From the NCBI GenBank assembly GCA_963746325.1, contig CAVVBC010000046.1, positions 1 through 64,000 of the forward strand: a stretch of 64,000 nucleotides of DNA, written 5' to 3'. The notes under the pieces are model-generated. The model had not been told where the DNA came from, made no database searches, and saw only the letters and a list, made by a program, of their open reading frames with translations. A program made the position numbers and the translations under genes. Shown here piece by piece: positions 28,460 to 36,595 of this stretch. Each line of letters opens with the position of its first letter. The stretch's first letter is position 1. The DNA comes from RPQJ01 sp963746325 (lineage in GTDB: Bacteria; Pseudomonadota; Gammaproteobacteria; Steroidobacterales; Steroidobacteraceae).

Positions 28460-28825
28460 TCAGCGCGAAATGGCGGCCTGGGCCTTGAGCACCAGTTGTT
28501 CCGTCACGACCGGCTTCACCAGGTAGTCGACGGCGCCCTGGCGCAGGCCCCAGACGCGATCCGACTCCTGCGCCTTGGAGGTGACCATGATCACGGGAAT
28601 CGTGCGCGTCGCCGGGTCGTTGGCCAGTTCGCGCGTGGCCTGATACCCGTTGACTCCGGGCATGACGATGTCCATCAGGATCAGGTCGGGCTGCAGTTCG
28701 CGCGCCAGCCGCAGGCCTTCGCCGCCGGACGAGGCGGCTTCGGTGCGGAAGCCGTGCTGCTCGAGCGCCTTCTGCATGACGTGAACGTCGGTCGGCGAAT
28801 CGTCCACGATCAGTACCAGTGCCAC
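28460..28825 (-). CDS. pilH: Response regulator PilH
   Basis: A stand-alone CheY-like receiver domain of 121 residues. The acidic pocket is VDDSPTD, the phospho-acceptor lies in LILMDIVMPGVNG (Asp about 51), the Thr/Ser in MVTSKAQESD and the Lys in LVKPV. In Pseudomonas, PilH acts as phosphate sink and retraction-side regulator of the Pil-Chp system. It is followed by pilI after 1 nt and preceded by pilG after 23 nt. Confidence 0.93.
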   Translation of the reverse strand: MALVLIVDDSPTDVHVMQKALEQHGFRTEAASSGGEGLRLARELQPDLILMDIVMPGVNGYQATRELANDPATRTIPVIMVTSKAQESDRVWGLRQGAVDYLVKPVVTEQLVLKAQAAISR

Positions 28826-28848
28826 GATGAATCCTCCGCGGGCCGCGC

Positions 28849-29259
28849 TCAGGCGCGATGAACGTGGGTCTCGATCGCGCTCAGCAGTTCTTCGCGCGTG
28901 AAAGGCTTGGTGAGATAGTGCTCGGAGCCCACGATGCGGCCGCGGGCACGGTCGAAAAGGCCGTCCTTGCTCGAGAGCATGATCACCGGAATGCTCTTGA
29001 AGACCTTGTTGTGCTTGATCAGCGAGCAGGTCTGGTACCCGTCGAGCCGCGGCATCATGATGTCCACGAACACGATGTCGGGCTGGTGGTCCGCCACCTT
29101 GGACAGTGCGTCGAAGCCATCGACGGCCGTGAAGACCTCGCAGCCCTCGCGGGCGAGCAGCGTTTCGGCCGTCCGGCGGATGGTCTTGCTGTCGTCGATG
29201 ACCAGCACCTTGAGGCCGGCCAACCTTGGCCGACTGTTGCTGGCAGCCATGTTTTCCAT
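28849..29259 (-). CDS. pilG: Response regulator PilG
   Basis: A CheY-like receiver of 136 residues with an N-terminal extension typical of PilG. Motifs are VIDDSKTIRR, phospho-Asp in IVFVDIMMPRLDGYQTC, MLSSKDGLFDRARG and LTKPFTREELL. It promotes pilus extension and adenylate cyclase activation in Pseudomonas. It is first in the Pil-Chp operon and divergent from gshB with a 175-nt intergenic region. The ATG at 29259 follows GAGG by 10 nt; a second ATG three codons on is possible. Confidence 0.94.
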   Translation of the reverse strand: MENMAASNSRPRLAGLKVLVIDDSKTIRRTAETLLAREGCEVFTAVDGFDALSKVADHQPDIVFVDIMMPRLDGYQTCSLIKHNKVFKSIPVIMLSSKDGLFDRARGRIVGSEHYLTKPFTREELLSAIETHVHRA

Positions 29260-29434
29260 GCGGTCAATACCTCGGCAACGAGTGTGCGTGCGTGGTCTGG
29301 CGACGCTATGCGCGAGGCTTCCGCTCGCGCAGGCGTTTTAACATATTGGCCACCCCCCTGCCATTGGCGGCTTTCGATACCATGACAGCCATCACAGTCG
29401 ACTTTTTCGCTGCCGCCGCCCGCGTGGAGACCGC

Positions 29435-30412
29435 ATGTCCCTGAAGCCCCTGCGCATCGCCGTCGTCATGGATCCGATCGCGGACATCAAGCCGCGCAAG
29501 GACACCACGCTCGCCATGCTGCTCGCTGCCCAGCGCCGTGGCTGGGAATTGCACTACCTGGAACTGGACGGCATCTGGCTGCGGGACGGCGTCGCGCTGG
29601 GCCGCGCCCATCCGCTGGGCGTCCGCGAGCACGACTCCGACTGGTTCACGCGCGGCGAAGCCGTGGTGACGCGGCTCGGCGAGTTCGACGCGATCCTCAT
29701 GCGCAAGGACCCGCCTTTCGACACCGAATACATCTACTCCACGTACATCCTGGAGCGAGCCGCAGCGCAGGGCGCGCTGGTCGTGAACCAGCCCGACGGG
29801 CTGCGTGACATGAACGAGAAGGTCTACACCGCCTGGTTCCCCCAGTGCTGTGCCCCCACCCTGATCACGCGCGACATGGCCGACATGCACGCTTTCCTGC
29901 GCGAGCACGGCCGGGCCGTGTGCAAGCCGCTCTACGGCATGGGGGGCCGTTCGATCTTCGTGGTCGACGCGGGCGACAAGAATGCGAACGTGATCTTCGA
30001 AACGCTCACGGAGTACGGCACGCGCTACGCGATCGTGCAACGCTATATCCCCGACATCGTGACGACTGGAGACTCGAGGGTGATCCTGGTGGACGGCGAA
30101 CCCGTGCCCTATGCGCTGGCACGCATCCCGACGGACGCGGACAACCGCGGCAATCTCGCGGCGGGCGCCAAGGGCGTCGGCCGCCCGCTGAACGACCGCG
30201 ACCGCTGGCTGGCCAGCGAGATCGGGCCCGCGCTGCGCGAGCGCGGCATGCTGTTCGTGGGCCTCGACGTGATCGGCGGCTTCGTCACCGAGATCAACGT
30301 GACCAGCCCCACCGGCGTCCGCGAGATCGACCAGCAGTTCGGCACCGACATCGCGGGCTCGCTGATGGACGTCATCGCCCGCCGCGTCGAAGCGCGCGGA
30401 GGTCCGCATTGA
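29435..30412 (+). CDS. gshB: Glutathione synthetase
   Basis: An ATP-grasp ligase that joins gamma-glutamylcysteine and glycine. The 325-residue length is close to E. coli GshB (316). Visible segments are VVMDPIADIKPRKDTTLAMLLAAQ (N-terminal domain), LMRKDPPFDTEYIYSTYIL, VCKPLYGMGGRSIF, GDSRVILVDGEPVPYALARIP and INVTSPTGVREID (Mg and ATP site). GGAG precedes the ATG by 6 nt. It shares a TTGA overlap with the tonB-like gene and has the same pilG-gshB-tonB order as Pseudomonas. Confidence 0.97.
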   Translation: MSLKPLRIAVVMDPIADIKPRKDTTLAMLLAAQRRGWELHYLELDGIWLRDGVALGRAHPLGVREHDSDWFTRGEAVVTRLGEFDAILMRKDPPFDTEYIYSTYILERAAAQGALVVNQPDGLRDMNEKVYTAWFPQCCAPTLITRDMADMHAFLREHGRAVCKPLYGMGGRSIFVVDAGDKNANVIFETLTEYGTRYAIVQRYIPDIVTTGDSRVILVDGEPVPYALARIPTDADNRGNLAAGAKGVGRPLNDRDRWLASEIGPALRERGMLFVGLDVIGGFVTEINVTSPTGVREIDQQFGTDIAGSLMDVIARRVEARGGPH

Positions 30413-31314
30413 CCACGCCGGCCATCCTGCGCAGGCGACGAGACCCGGCCGGCGACCGGCTGGCAACCGCAATCTTTATCGCGGCGCTGGTGCACGGCCT
30501 GATGATCCTCGGCGTCAGGTTCAGCGCCCCGCCCGTCTCGAACGACGCGCTGCCCACCCTCGAAGTACTGCTGGTGCCGCCCGGACCCGACGATCCGCAG
30601 GAGAACGAGGACGCGGCGTACATTGCACAGCGGACGCAGCGCGGCCAGGGCACGGGGCTCGAGCCGAAGCGCGCCTCGCTGCCCGAAGCGCGCGACGAGG
30701 TGCTGGCCCCGCCAGACAACGTCCAGCCCGACCCCGACAAAAGCCCACGCCCCGACGAACCGGCCGGCGCGCTGTCCGTCCTTGCCAGCCGCGCCTTGCA
30801 GGCCGAGCGCCTCGCGACCGGATCCGCGCCGAAGGAAGAGGCGCCGGTGTTCTTTGCAGTGCCGAGCCCGGCCGTGCCTACGGTAGGGCTCAATGCGGCT
30901 GTCGCCGATCGCGAACTGAACCTGCGCGGGGCGCGCTCGGTCGACGGCAAGCTGCTGGCCGATACGCGCGAATCCGCGATCGCCGCGTACCTGGACGGCT
31001 GGAAGCGCCGGATCGAGCGCGTCGGCACCATCAATTTCCCGAACGAGGCGCGGCGACGGCAGCTGTCGGGCAATCCGGTGGTCGAGGTCGCGATCCGGGC
31101 CAACGGCTCGCTCGAGTCGGTAATCGTCCGCCGGTCGAGCGGCCACGTCGAGCTCGACAACGCCGCTGTCGGCATCGTGCGCCTCGCGGCCCCTTTCGAG
31201 CCGTTTCCGGGCGCGCTGCGCGAACGATTCCCGGTCCTGCGCTTCGCCTACGAGTGGCAATTCATCAATGGCCAGCTCGGCGGCGCCGGCGCGGTCTTTT
31301 CCTCGCGGCCGTAG
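30409..31314 (+). CDS. tonB: Energy transducer TonB family protein
   Basis: A 301-residue protein: a short cytoplasmic end, one membrane helix (about residues 17-37, ATAIFIAALVHGLMILGV), a Pro/Asp/Glu-rich periplasmic linker, and a C-terminal TonB domain (GNPVVEVAIRANGSLESV followed by SSGHVELDNAAVGIVRLAAPFEPFP). It would transmit proton-motive force to outer-membrane receptors such as BtuB. The TTG start at 30409 is supported by a strong GGAGG six nt upstream and by the TTGA overlap with gshB. No exbB or exbD is nearby. Confidence 0.9.
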   Translation: MTTPAILRRRRDPAGDRLATAIFIAALVHGLMILGVRFSAPPVSNDALPTLEVLLVPPGPDDPQENEDAAYIAQRTQRGQGTGLEPKRASLPEARDEVLAPPDNVQPDPDKSPRPDEPAGALSVLASRALQAERLATGSAPKEEAPVFFAVPSPAVPTVGLNAAVADRELNLRGARSVDGKLLADTRESAIAAYLDGWKRRIERVGTINFPNEARRRQLSGNPVVEVAIRANGSLESVIVRRSSGHVELDNAAVGIVRLAAPFEPFPGALRERFPVLRFAYEWQFINGQLGGAGAVFSSRP

Positions 31315-31331
31315 CGCGATACTGTCGCACC

Positions 31332-31889
31332 GTGGCCGATTACCTCATCAACCAGTTCCTGATCGCCATGCCGGCGATGGACGATCCGAACTTTGCGCAG
31401 ACCGTCACGCTGGTCTGCGAACACAGCGAGCGCGGCGCGCTGGGCATCGTCATCAATCGCACGCTGCCCATGACGCTGGGCGAGGTGTTCGATCAGCTCA
31501 GCCTCGACTCAACCCGCTCGCGCGTCAACGACCAGCCCGTGCTGCGCGGCGGCCCGGTGCAGACCGAGCGCGGCTTCGTGCTGCATTCGCCTGCCGGCAG
31601 GTACGAATCTTCGCTGCCTTTTTCCGAGCGCATGCACCTGACCACGTCGCGCGACATCCTCGATGCGCTCGCGGCCGGGGAAGGTCCCGACAGCGCCGTC
31701 ATCGCCCTGGGCTACGCCGGCTGGGACGCCGGCCAGCTCGAGGACGAGATGGCACGCAATGCCTGGCTGACCGTGGACGCCGACGAGCGCGTGCTGTTCG
31801 GCACCCCGGTGGAGCAACGATGGAGCGCGGCGGCCCGCCTGCTCGGTGTCGAGCTGGTGTCCCTGAGCAGCGACGCGGGCCACGCCTGA
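31332..31889 (+). CDS. algH: YqgE/AlgH family protein
   Basis: A 185-residue protein of the UPF0301 fold, of unknown biochemical function; AlgH was named for an alginate regulatory phenotype in Pseudomonas. Motifs are the opening LINQFLIAMPAMDDPNFAQTV, CEHSERGALGIVINR, LRGGPVQTERGFVLH and LGYAGWDAGQLEDEMARNAWL. The GTG at 31332 gives the usual N-terminus; the ribosome-binding site is weak. It lies just upstream of ruvX, as in most proteobacteria. Confidence 0.94.
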   Translation: MADYLINQFLIAMPAMDDPNFAQTVTLVCEHSERGALGIVINRTLPMTLGEVFDQLSLDSTRSRVNDQPVLRGGPVQTERGFVLHSPAGRYESSLPFSERMHLTTSRDILDALAAGEGPDSAVIALGYAGWDAGQLEDEMARNAWLTVDADERVLFGTPVEQRWSAAARLLGVELVSLSSDAGHA

Positions 31890-31903
31890 CCACCCCCGGC
31901 GAG

Positions 31904-32317
31904 GTGCTGCTGGCCTTCGATTTCGGCACCCGCCGGATCGGGGTGGCCGTGGGCCAGACCCTGACCGGCTCCGCCACGGCCGTCGGCGCCCTGCCCTGCA
32001 AGCATGGAGCGCCCGATTGGGCCGCCGTCGATACGTGCATTGCCCAATGGGCACCGGCCCGACTGCTCGTCGGGCTCCCCTATAATATGGACGGCTCGGA
32101 CACCACCACGACCGCCGCCTGCCGCGAGTTCGGCACCCAGCTCGCCGAACGCTCGCGGCTGCCGGTCGAGTACGTGGACGAGCGCCTGACTTCGAATGCC
32201 GCCTACGACGAGTTGCGCGACGAGCGCCGCTCGGGCGCACGCGCGCGGCGCATCCGTCCCGAGGACATCGATGCGAACGCGGCGCGCCTGATACTGACGA
32301 CGTGGATGACCCAATGA
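31904..32317 (+). CDS. ruvX: Putative pre-16S rRNA nuclease RuvX/YqgF
   Basis: An RNase H-fold nuclease for 16S rRNA 5' maturation. From a GTG at 31904 it has 137 residues. Motifs are LAFDFGTRRIGVAVGQ (first catalytic Asp), LLVGLPYNMDGSDTTTT, and VEYVDERLTSNAA with the acidic C-terminal end DIDANAARLIL. No ATG is available near the start; the GTG gives the family N-terminus but has no clear Shine-Dalgarno. The stop overlaps the pyrB ATG (ATGA). Confidence 0.93.
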   Translation: MLLAFDFGTRRIGVAVGQTLTGSATAVGALPCKHGAPDWAAVDTCIAQWAPARLLVGLPYNMDGSDTTTTAACREFGTQLAERSRLPVEYVDERLTSNAAYDELRDERRSGARARRIRPEDIDANAARLILTTWMTQ

Positions 32318-33318
32318 CCAAGACCGATACCGGCCGAGAACTGCAGCGCGACCCCGCCGGCCGTCTGCGTCACCTGCTCACGCTCGAGGGCCTTGCGAGC
32401 GACGAGATCCTCCACTTGCTCGACCTGGCGCAGTTCTACGTGCGCGAACCGGGCGACCTGCCGGCGCGCGACGGCGCGCTGCTCGGCCGCACCGTGGCCA
32501 ACCTGTTCTTCGAACCGAGCACCCGCACCCGCGTGTCGTTCGAGCTCGCCGCGACGCGCCTGGGCGCCGACGTGGTCAACCTCGACCTGCACTCGTCCTC
32601 GCGCGTAAAGGGCGAGACGGTGCTCGACACGCTGTACACGCTGCAGGCCATGATGGTCGACGTGTTCGTCATGCGCGACTCCGAGCCGGGGTTGCCCGCG
32701 TTCGTGGCGGCGCACGTGCAACCGCACGTCAGCGTCCTGAACGCAGGCGAGGCGCACGTCTCGCACCCCACCCAGGGCCTGCTCGACGTGCTGACGATCC
32801 GCCAGCGCAAGGGCGACGTGAAAAACCTCTGCGTCGCGATCGTGGGCGACATCAGCCATTCGCGCGTCGCCCGCTCGACCGCCACCGCGCTGCAGACGCT
32901 GGGCGTCGGCGAGTTGCGCTTCGTCTCGCCCGCGAGCCTGGCACCGGAGCCGGATGAGTTTGCCGGCGCCAGGCGCTTCCCGGTGCTCGAGGACGGCATC
33001 CGCGGCGCGGACGTGATCATGGCGCTGCGCATCCAGAAAGAGCGCATGGACGCGACGCAGATTCCCGACATGGACGCCTTCCTCAGGGAATGGGGCATCA
33101 CCGAACGCAGCATCCAGCACGCCAGCAAGGGCGCGATCGTGCTCCACCCCGGCCCGATGAACCGCGGCGTCGAGATCTCGAACGCGATTGCGGACGGTCC
33201 GCAGTCCGCCGTGCAGCAGCAGGTCCGCAACGGGGTCGCCGTGCGCATGGCCGTGCTGGCGACGATCGTGCGCAACGTGCAGGTCCGCAACGTGCAGGCC
33301 GGCCGGCGCGAGGTCTGA
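32314..33318 (+). CDS. pyrB: Aspartate carbamoyltransferase catalytic subunit
   Basis: Condenses carbamoyl phosphate and aspartate in pyrimidine synthesis. The 334 residues show the carbamoyl-phosphate site FFEPSTRTRVSFELAA, HSSSRVKGETVLDTL, GEAHVSHPTQGLLDVLTI, the aspartate-binding region and HPGPMNRGVEI. The start at 32314 overlaps ruvX. The long N-terminal leader resembles the Pseudomonas class A type, which pairs with an inactive dihydroorotase (pyrC'). No pyrC-like gene follows; a PyrK-like gene does, and no pyrI is present. Confidence 0.96.
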   Translation: MTKTDTGRELQRDPAGRLRHLLTLEGLASDEILHLLDLAQFYVREPGDLPARDGALLGRTVANLFFEPSTRTRVSFELAATRLGADVVNLDLHSSSRVKGETVLDTLYTLQAMMVDVFVMRDSEPGLPAFVAAHVQPHVSVLNAGEAHVSHPTQGLLDVLTIRQRKGDVKNLCVAIVGDISHSRVARSTATALQTLGVGELRFVSPASLAPEPDEFAGARRFPVLEDGIRGADVIMALRIQKERMDATQIPDMDAFLREWGITERSIQHASKGAIVLHPGPMNRGVEISNAIADGPQSAVQQQVRNGVAVRMAVLATIVRNVQVRNVQAGRREV

Positions 33319-33322
33319 GCGC

Positions 33323-34279
33323 ATGACGTCCACCCCCTCCTGCACGATCGACGCGCCGGGCCGCAGCCGCGGCACGCCGGCCGCAGAGCGCGGGCACCGC
33401 GGCTCGATCTTCGTCGAGGACGGCAAGCTGCTGTCGCAGCAGGAATACCCGGGGCGGCAGTTCGTGATCCGCGTGCAGGCGCCCCGGTGCGCCGCCGCCG
33501 CCACACCGGGCAGCTTCGCGCACCTGACCTGCGATCCCGATCGTCCGATGCGACGACCGCTGTCGCTGATGCGCGTCGACGCGAAGGCAGGCTGGATCGA
33601 AATTCTCTACAAGGTCGTCGGGCCCGGGCTCGAGGCGCTGTCCCAGCAGCCGCTCGGCGCGACGATCAGCGTGCTCGGCCCGATCGGCAAAGGCTTCGTG
33701 GCCAATCCACGGCGGCCGCGCACGCTGCTGATCGGCGGCGGCGTCGGCATCCCGCCGATGGTCTTCCTGGCGGAGTCGCTCAAGCAGCGCCGCGCCGAGG
33801 CTGCCTGGCAGCCCCTGGTGCTGATGGGCTCCGAGATCGAGTTTCCCTTCCGCGCGCGTCCATCGCAGATCGTGGTGCCGGGCATTCCGAGCGAGGCGAT
33901 CGCGTGCATGCCGCTGCTGGACGACTGGGGCATCGCCAGCCGGCTGGCGAGCTTCGGCGATTTCCCCGGGTGTTTTCACGGCTACGTGACGGACCTGGCA
34001 GCAACCTGGCTGGCCTCGCTGGATGCGGTGGCACTCGCAGAAGTCGAAATTTTTGCGTGCGGTCCGACGCCGATGCTGCAGGCCACGGCCCGCGTGGCCC
34101 GCAGGTTCGGCGTGCCATGCCAGGTGTCGCTCGAAGAATTCATGGCTTGCGCGGTGGGCGGCTGCGCCGGGTGCGCGGTGCCGGTCGTGCAAGCAGACGG
34201 CTCGCTCGCGATGAAGCGAGTGTGCGTCGACGGGCCGGTGTTCGACGCGAACGCGGTGTATCCGCAGAAGGTTGCCTGA
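33323..34279 (+). CDS. PyrK-like FAD/[2Fe-2S] electron-transfer protein
   Basis: A 318-residue ferredoxin-reductase-fold protein. It has an FAD-binding beta-barrel (RRPLSLMRVD, ILYKVVGPGLEALS), a nucleotide-binding lobe (LLIGGGVGIPPMVFLAESL), IFACGPTPML, and a C-terminal cysteine cluster (MACAVGGCAGCAVPVV then VC) that would hold a [2Fe-2S] centre. This is the architecture of PyrK, the electron-transfer subunit of class 1B dihydroorotate dehydrogenase. The N-terminus carries about 40 extra residues. It lies 4 nt after pyrB. Gammaproteobacteria normally use quinone-linked PyrD, so the partner is unclear. Confidence 0.85.
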   Translation: MTSTPSCTIDAPGRSRGTPAAERGHRGSIFVEDGKLLSQQEYPGRQFVIRVQAPRCAAAATPGSFAHLTCDPDRPMRRPLSLMRVDAKAGWIEILYKVVGPGLEALSQQPLGATISVLGPIGKGFVANPRRPRTLLIGGGVGIPPMVFLAESLKQRRAEAAWQPLVLMGSEIEFPFRARPSQIVVPGIPSEAIACMPLLDDWGIASRLASFGDFPGCFHGYVTDLAATWLASLDAVALAEVEIFACGPTPMLQATARVARRFGVPCQVSLEEFMACAVGGCAGCAVPVVQADGSLAMKRVCVDGPVFDANAVYPQKVA

Positions 34280-34301
34280 TGTACCGCGCTCGAGCGCAGG
34301 G

Positions 34302-34874
34302 TCAGGTCGTCTCGCCAGGGTCGTTCATGAGAATGGCGTAGCCCATACCGACCAAGCCAGCGTTGCGAATGGCCGTGCCCACGGTTTGCAGAATATCCGG
34401 CAACGGCACCAGAGCCAGCACCAGGTTGATGAGCAGGCCCGTGCCGAACAGGCGGACCGCGGGTCTGGGCAGGCCTCCCGCACGCAGGGCCGCCCAGGCG
34501 AAGAGTAGACCGCCGACAACCATGAGAGCCCCGTGAAGCGTGTATGCAGGTCCCAACTGCTGCCAGAGCGCCTCGTAGGTCGGCGCATGCGAAGCCAGCG
34601 CATAGAGCGTCGTGTGCGCGAAGTAGGTGAATGCGACGCCATACAAGAGCGCACCGACCAGGCCAGACGGTCCGAGTTGCTCTTTGCGAACCGCGTACAT
34701 GCCCAGCAGCAGCCAGGGCATCGGCAGGAAGGCAACGTAGTTCAACCAAAGCTGCGTGCGCGAAAACCCCTGCTGGTACCACTCCATTGCGTCCGTGACG
34801 CTGTGCAGGATCGGCGCCGCGATCGCGGCCACGCCGACAATCACCCGCAGGGTGAAGGACTTACTCACTGACAA
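34302..34874 (-). CDS. Six-helix membrane protein of unknown function
   Basis: A 190-residue hydrophobic protein with about six membrane helices separated by short loops (for example VGVAAIAAPILHSV, FLPMPWLLLGMYAV, LLYGVAFTYFAHTTLYAL, ALMVVGGLLFAWAALRAGG and LLINLVLALVPLPDILQ). I do not recognise a family. The start is uncertain: a TTG at 34874 or a GTG two codons later, neither with a good Shine-Dalgarno. It converges on the PyrK-like gene with a 22-nt gap and lies 23 nt after the DUF1330 gene on the same strand. Confidence 0.72.
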   Translation of the reverse strand: MSVSKSFTLRVIVGVAAIAAPILHSVTDAMEWYQQGFSRTQLWLNYVAFLPMPWLLLGMYAVRKEQLGPSGLVGALLYGVAFTYFAHTTLYALASHAPTYEALWQQLGPAYTLHGALMVVGGLLFAWAALRAGGLPRPAVRLFGTGLLINLVLALVPLPDILQTVGTAIRNAGLVGMGYAILMNDPGETT

Positions 34875-34897
34875 GGGAAAGCACTGCAGTGAGCGGC

Positions 34898-35191
34898 CTA
34901 TGGAGCCAAGCCTACAACCGACACCAGCCTGGCGGAACTGCAGGTGTCTCTGCCGGGACGAAGCGCCTGATAGACCGGACCGTTGTAGAAGGACTCGAAG
35001 TCGGCGACAGACGGGAACTCGAAGAGAACTATTCTGCGCGGTTGCCAGTCGCCTTCGTACACCTTGTGCTGACCGCCGCGGGCGAGGTACTTGCCTCCGG
35101 CCGCCTCAATCGCAGGCTTTACGCCTTTCATGTACTCCCGGTACTGGTTCATGTCGCGGATCTCGACGTCAAAGATGACGTAAGCGGGCAT
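34898..35191 (-). CDS. DUF1330 family protein
   Basis: A 97-residue ferredoxin-like alpha/beta protein. Family features are PAYVIFDVEIRDMNQYREYM, IEAAGGKYLARGG, WQPRRIVLFEFPSVADFESFYNGPVYQALRPGR. Biochemical function is unknown; DUF1330 proteins belong to the dimeric alpha-beta barrel superfamily. The start at 35191 (MPAYVIF) fits the family length; the open frame upstream runs through repeat element I and is not coding. Confidence 0.9.
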   Translation of the reverse strand: MPAYVIFDVEIRDMNQYREYMKGVKPAIEAAGGKYLARGGQHKVYEGDWQPRRIVLFEFPSVADFESFYNGPVYQALRPGRDTCSSARLVSVVGLAP

Positions 35192-35328
35192 GGCTTTCCT
35201 TCTGCGTGCCGAAGGTGGAGATTTTAGACGCTGCGTGCGCCGTGCGAGCGAAATCGACGGCGGCAATGAGGTGGCTTCGGTGATGACTGGCGTCGATTTC
35301 GAGCGCTCAGGCGCGGTCGTGCAGGCGT

Positions 35329-35394
35329 GGCTTCCGGGTTCCCTTCGGGAACGCGTGTCTGCCTTTCCAAGTTCCCGAGGGGAACCCGGAAGGC
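35329..35394 (-). repeat. Repeat element I, copy A: 20-nt core in 23-nt inverted arms
   Basis: Arms 35329-35351 and 35372-35394 are complementary (21 contiguous pairs including one G-T, then one mismatch). They enclose, on the minus strand, the core CTTGGAAAGGCAGACACGCG (35352-35371). The same core recurs exactly at 44053-44072, inside arms of unrelated sequence. This copy starts 43 nt past the stop of the pilU-like gene and is in its sense orientation. The surrounding 246 nt between pilU-like and DUF1330 hold no other gene. Confidence 0.85.
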
Positions 35395-35437
35395 GCGCCA
35401 GGCACAAGCCCTAGCACGCACCCGAACCGACGAACGC

Positions 35438-36595
35438 TCAGCCGAAGTTGATCTTCGCCTCGAGGTTGGTGCGCGAGTCCGCGTTCGAGATCGCTTCCTC
35501 GAGCGTAATCTTGCCCTGCTTGTAGATGTCGTACAGCGCGACGTCGAAGCTCTGCACGCCCTTCTCGCCGCTGCGGATCAGCGCTTCCTTGACGCCGACG
35601 ACGTCGCCCTTCTTGATCAGTTCCTGCACGTGGGGAGTATTGAGCAGCACCTCGATGGCGGCGACGCGCTTGCCCTCCTTGCCGGCCACCAGGCGCTGCG
35701 ACAGGATCGCCTTCAGGTACTGCGACAGGTCGAGGAAGATCTGCGAATGCTGGTCGCGGGGGAACATGTTGATGATGCGGTCGAGCGTCTCGGCCGCGTT
35801 GTTCGCATGCAGCGTCGCGAGGCACAGGTGGCCGGTGCCGGCGAAGGTCAGCGCGTACTCCATCGACTCGCGATCGCGGATTTCGCCGATCAGGATCACG
35901 TCCGGGGCCGCGCGCATCGCGCTGCGCAACGCGCGGTGGAACGACTTGGTGTCGAGCCCCACCTCGCGCTGGTTCACGATCGACTTCTTGTTCCGGTGCA
36001 GGAACTCGATCGGGTCCTCCACCGTCAAAATGTGGTCCGATGAAATTTCGTTGCGGTAATTGATCATCGCGGCGAGCGACGTCGACTTGCCCGAACCCGT
36101 GGCGCCCACCATGAGCACCAGGCCACGCTTGATCATGACCAGGTCCTTCATGATCATCGGCAGGCCCAGCTCTTCGAGCGAGGGCATGTCGGCCGTGATG
36201 TAGCGCAGCACCATCGCGGGGTTGCCGCGCTGGTGGAACACCGCGATGCGGAATCGGCCCAGGCCCGGCTCGGAGATCGCGAAGTCGATCTCGAGTTCCT
36301 GCTGGAAGTAGTCGATCTGCTCCTGGTTCATCAGGCCGTAAGCCGCCTGCCGCACCTGGTCGGCCGTCAGCACCTGACGGTTGACCGGCATGATCTTGCC
36401 TTCGATCTTGATCTTGATCGGGGAGTTCGACGAGAAGAACAGGTCCGAGGCCTTCTTCTCCACCATGAGCTTGAACAGCGGCTTCGTGTTCAGGACGAAG
36501 CCGCGGGCCGTGTCGCCCCCCACCATGCCGGCGTCGCCCAGCAGCCGCTCCTGCGGCGGCGTGGTCGAATCCAGGTCGGGGATCTCGGTGGCCAT
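35438..36595 (-). CDS. Second PilT/PilU-family retraction ATPase (PilU-like)
   Basis: A 385-residue hexameric secretion-type ATPase. The N-terminal domain is PAS-like (LMVEKKASDLFFSSNSPIKIKIEGKIMP), then come Walker A GATGSGKST, the Asp box, Walker B DVILIGEIRDRES and the His box GTGHLCLATLHANN. It is closer to PilU than PilT in layout. The N-terminus has about 40 extra residues. The ATG at 36595 overlaps the pilU stop as TGATG; a GTG precedes it. Together with pilU and pilT it makes a three-ATPase tandem. Confidence 0.93.
   Translation of the reverse strand: MATEIPDLDSTTPPQERLLGDAGMVGGDTARGFVLNTKPLFKLMVEKKASDLFFSSNSPIKIKIEGKIMPVNRQVLTADQVRQAAYGLMNQEQIDYFQQELEIDFAISEPGLGRFRIAVFHQRGNPAMVLRYITADMPSLEELGLPMIMKDLVMIKRGLVLMVGATGSGKSTSLAAMINYRNEISSDHILTVEDPIEFLHRNKKSIVNQREVGLDTKSFHRALRSAMRAAPDVILIGEIRDRESMEYALTFAGTGHLCLATLHANNAAETLDRIINMFPRDQHSQIFLDLSQYLKAILSQRLVAGKEGKRVAAIEVLLNTPHVQELIKKGDVVGVKEALIRSGEKGVQSFDVALYDIYKQGKITLEEAISNADSRTNLEAKINFG

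Noticed and set aside
32081..32086. A perfect TATAAT
   Set aside because: It lies inside ruvX and encodes Tyr-Asn of the conserved GLPYNMDG motif; no -35 is found at the proper distance.
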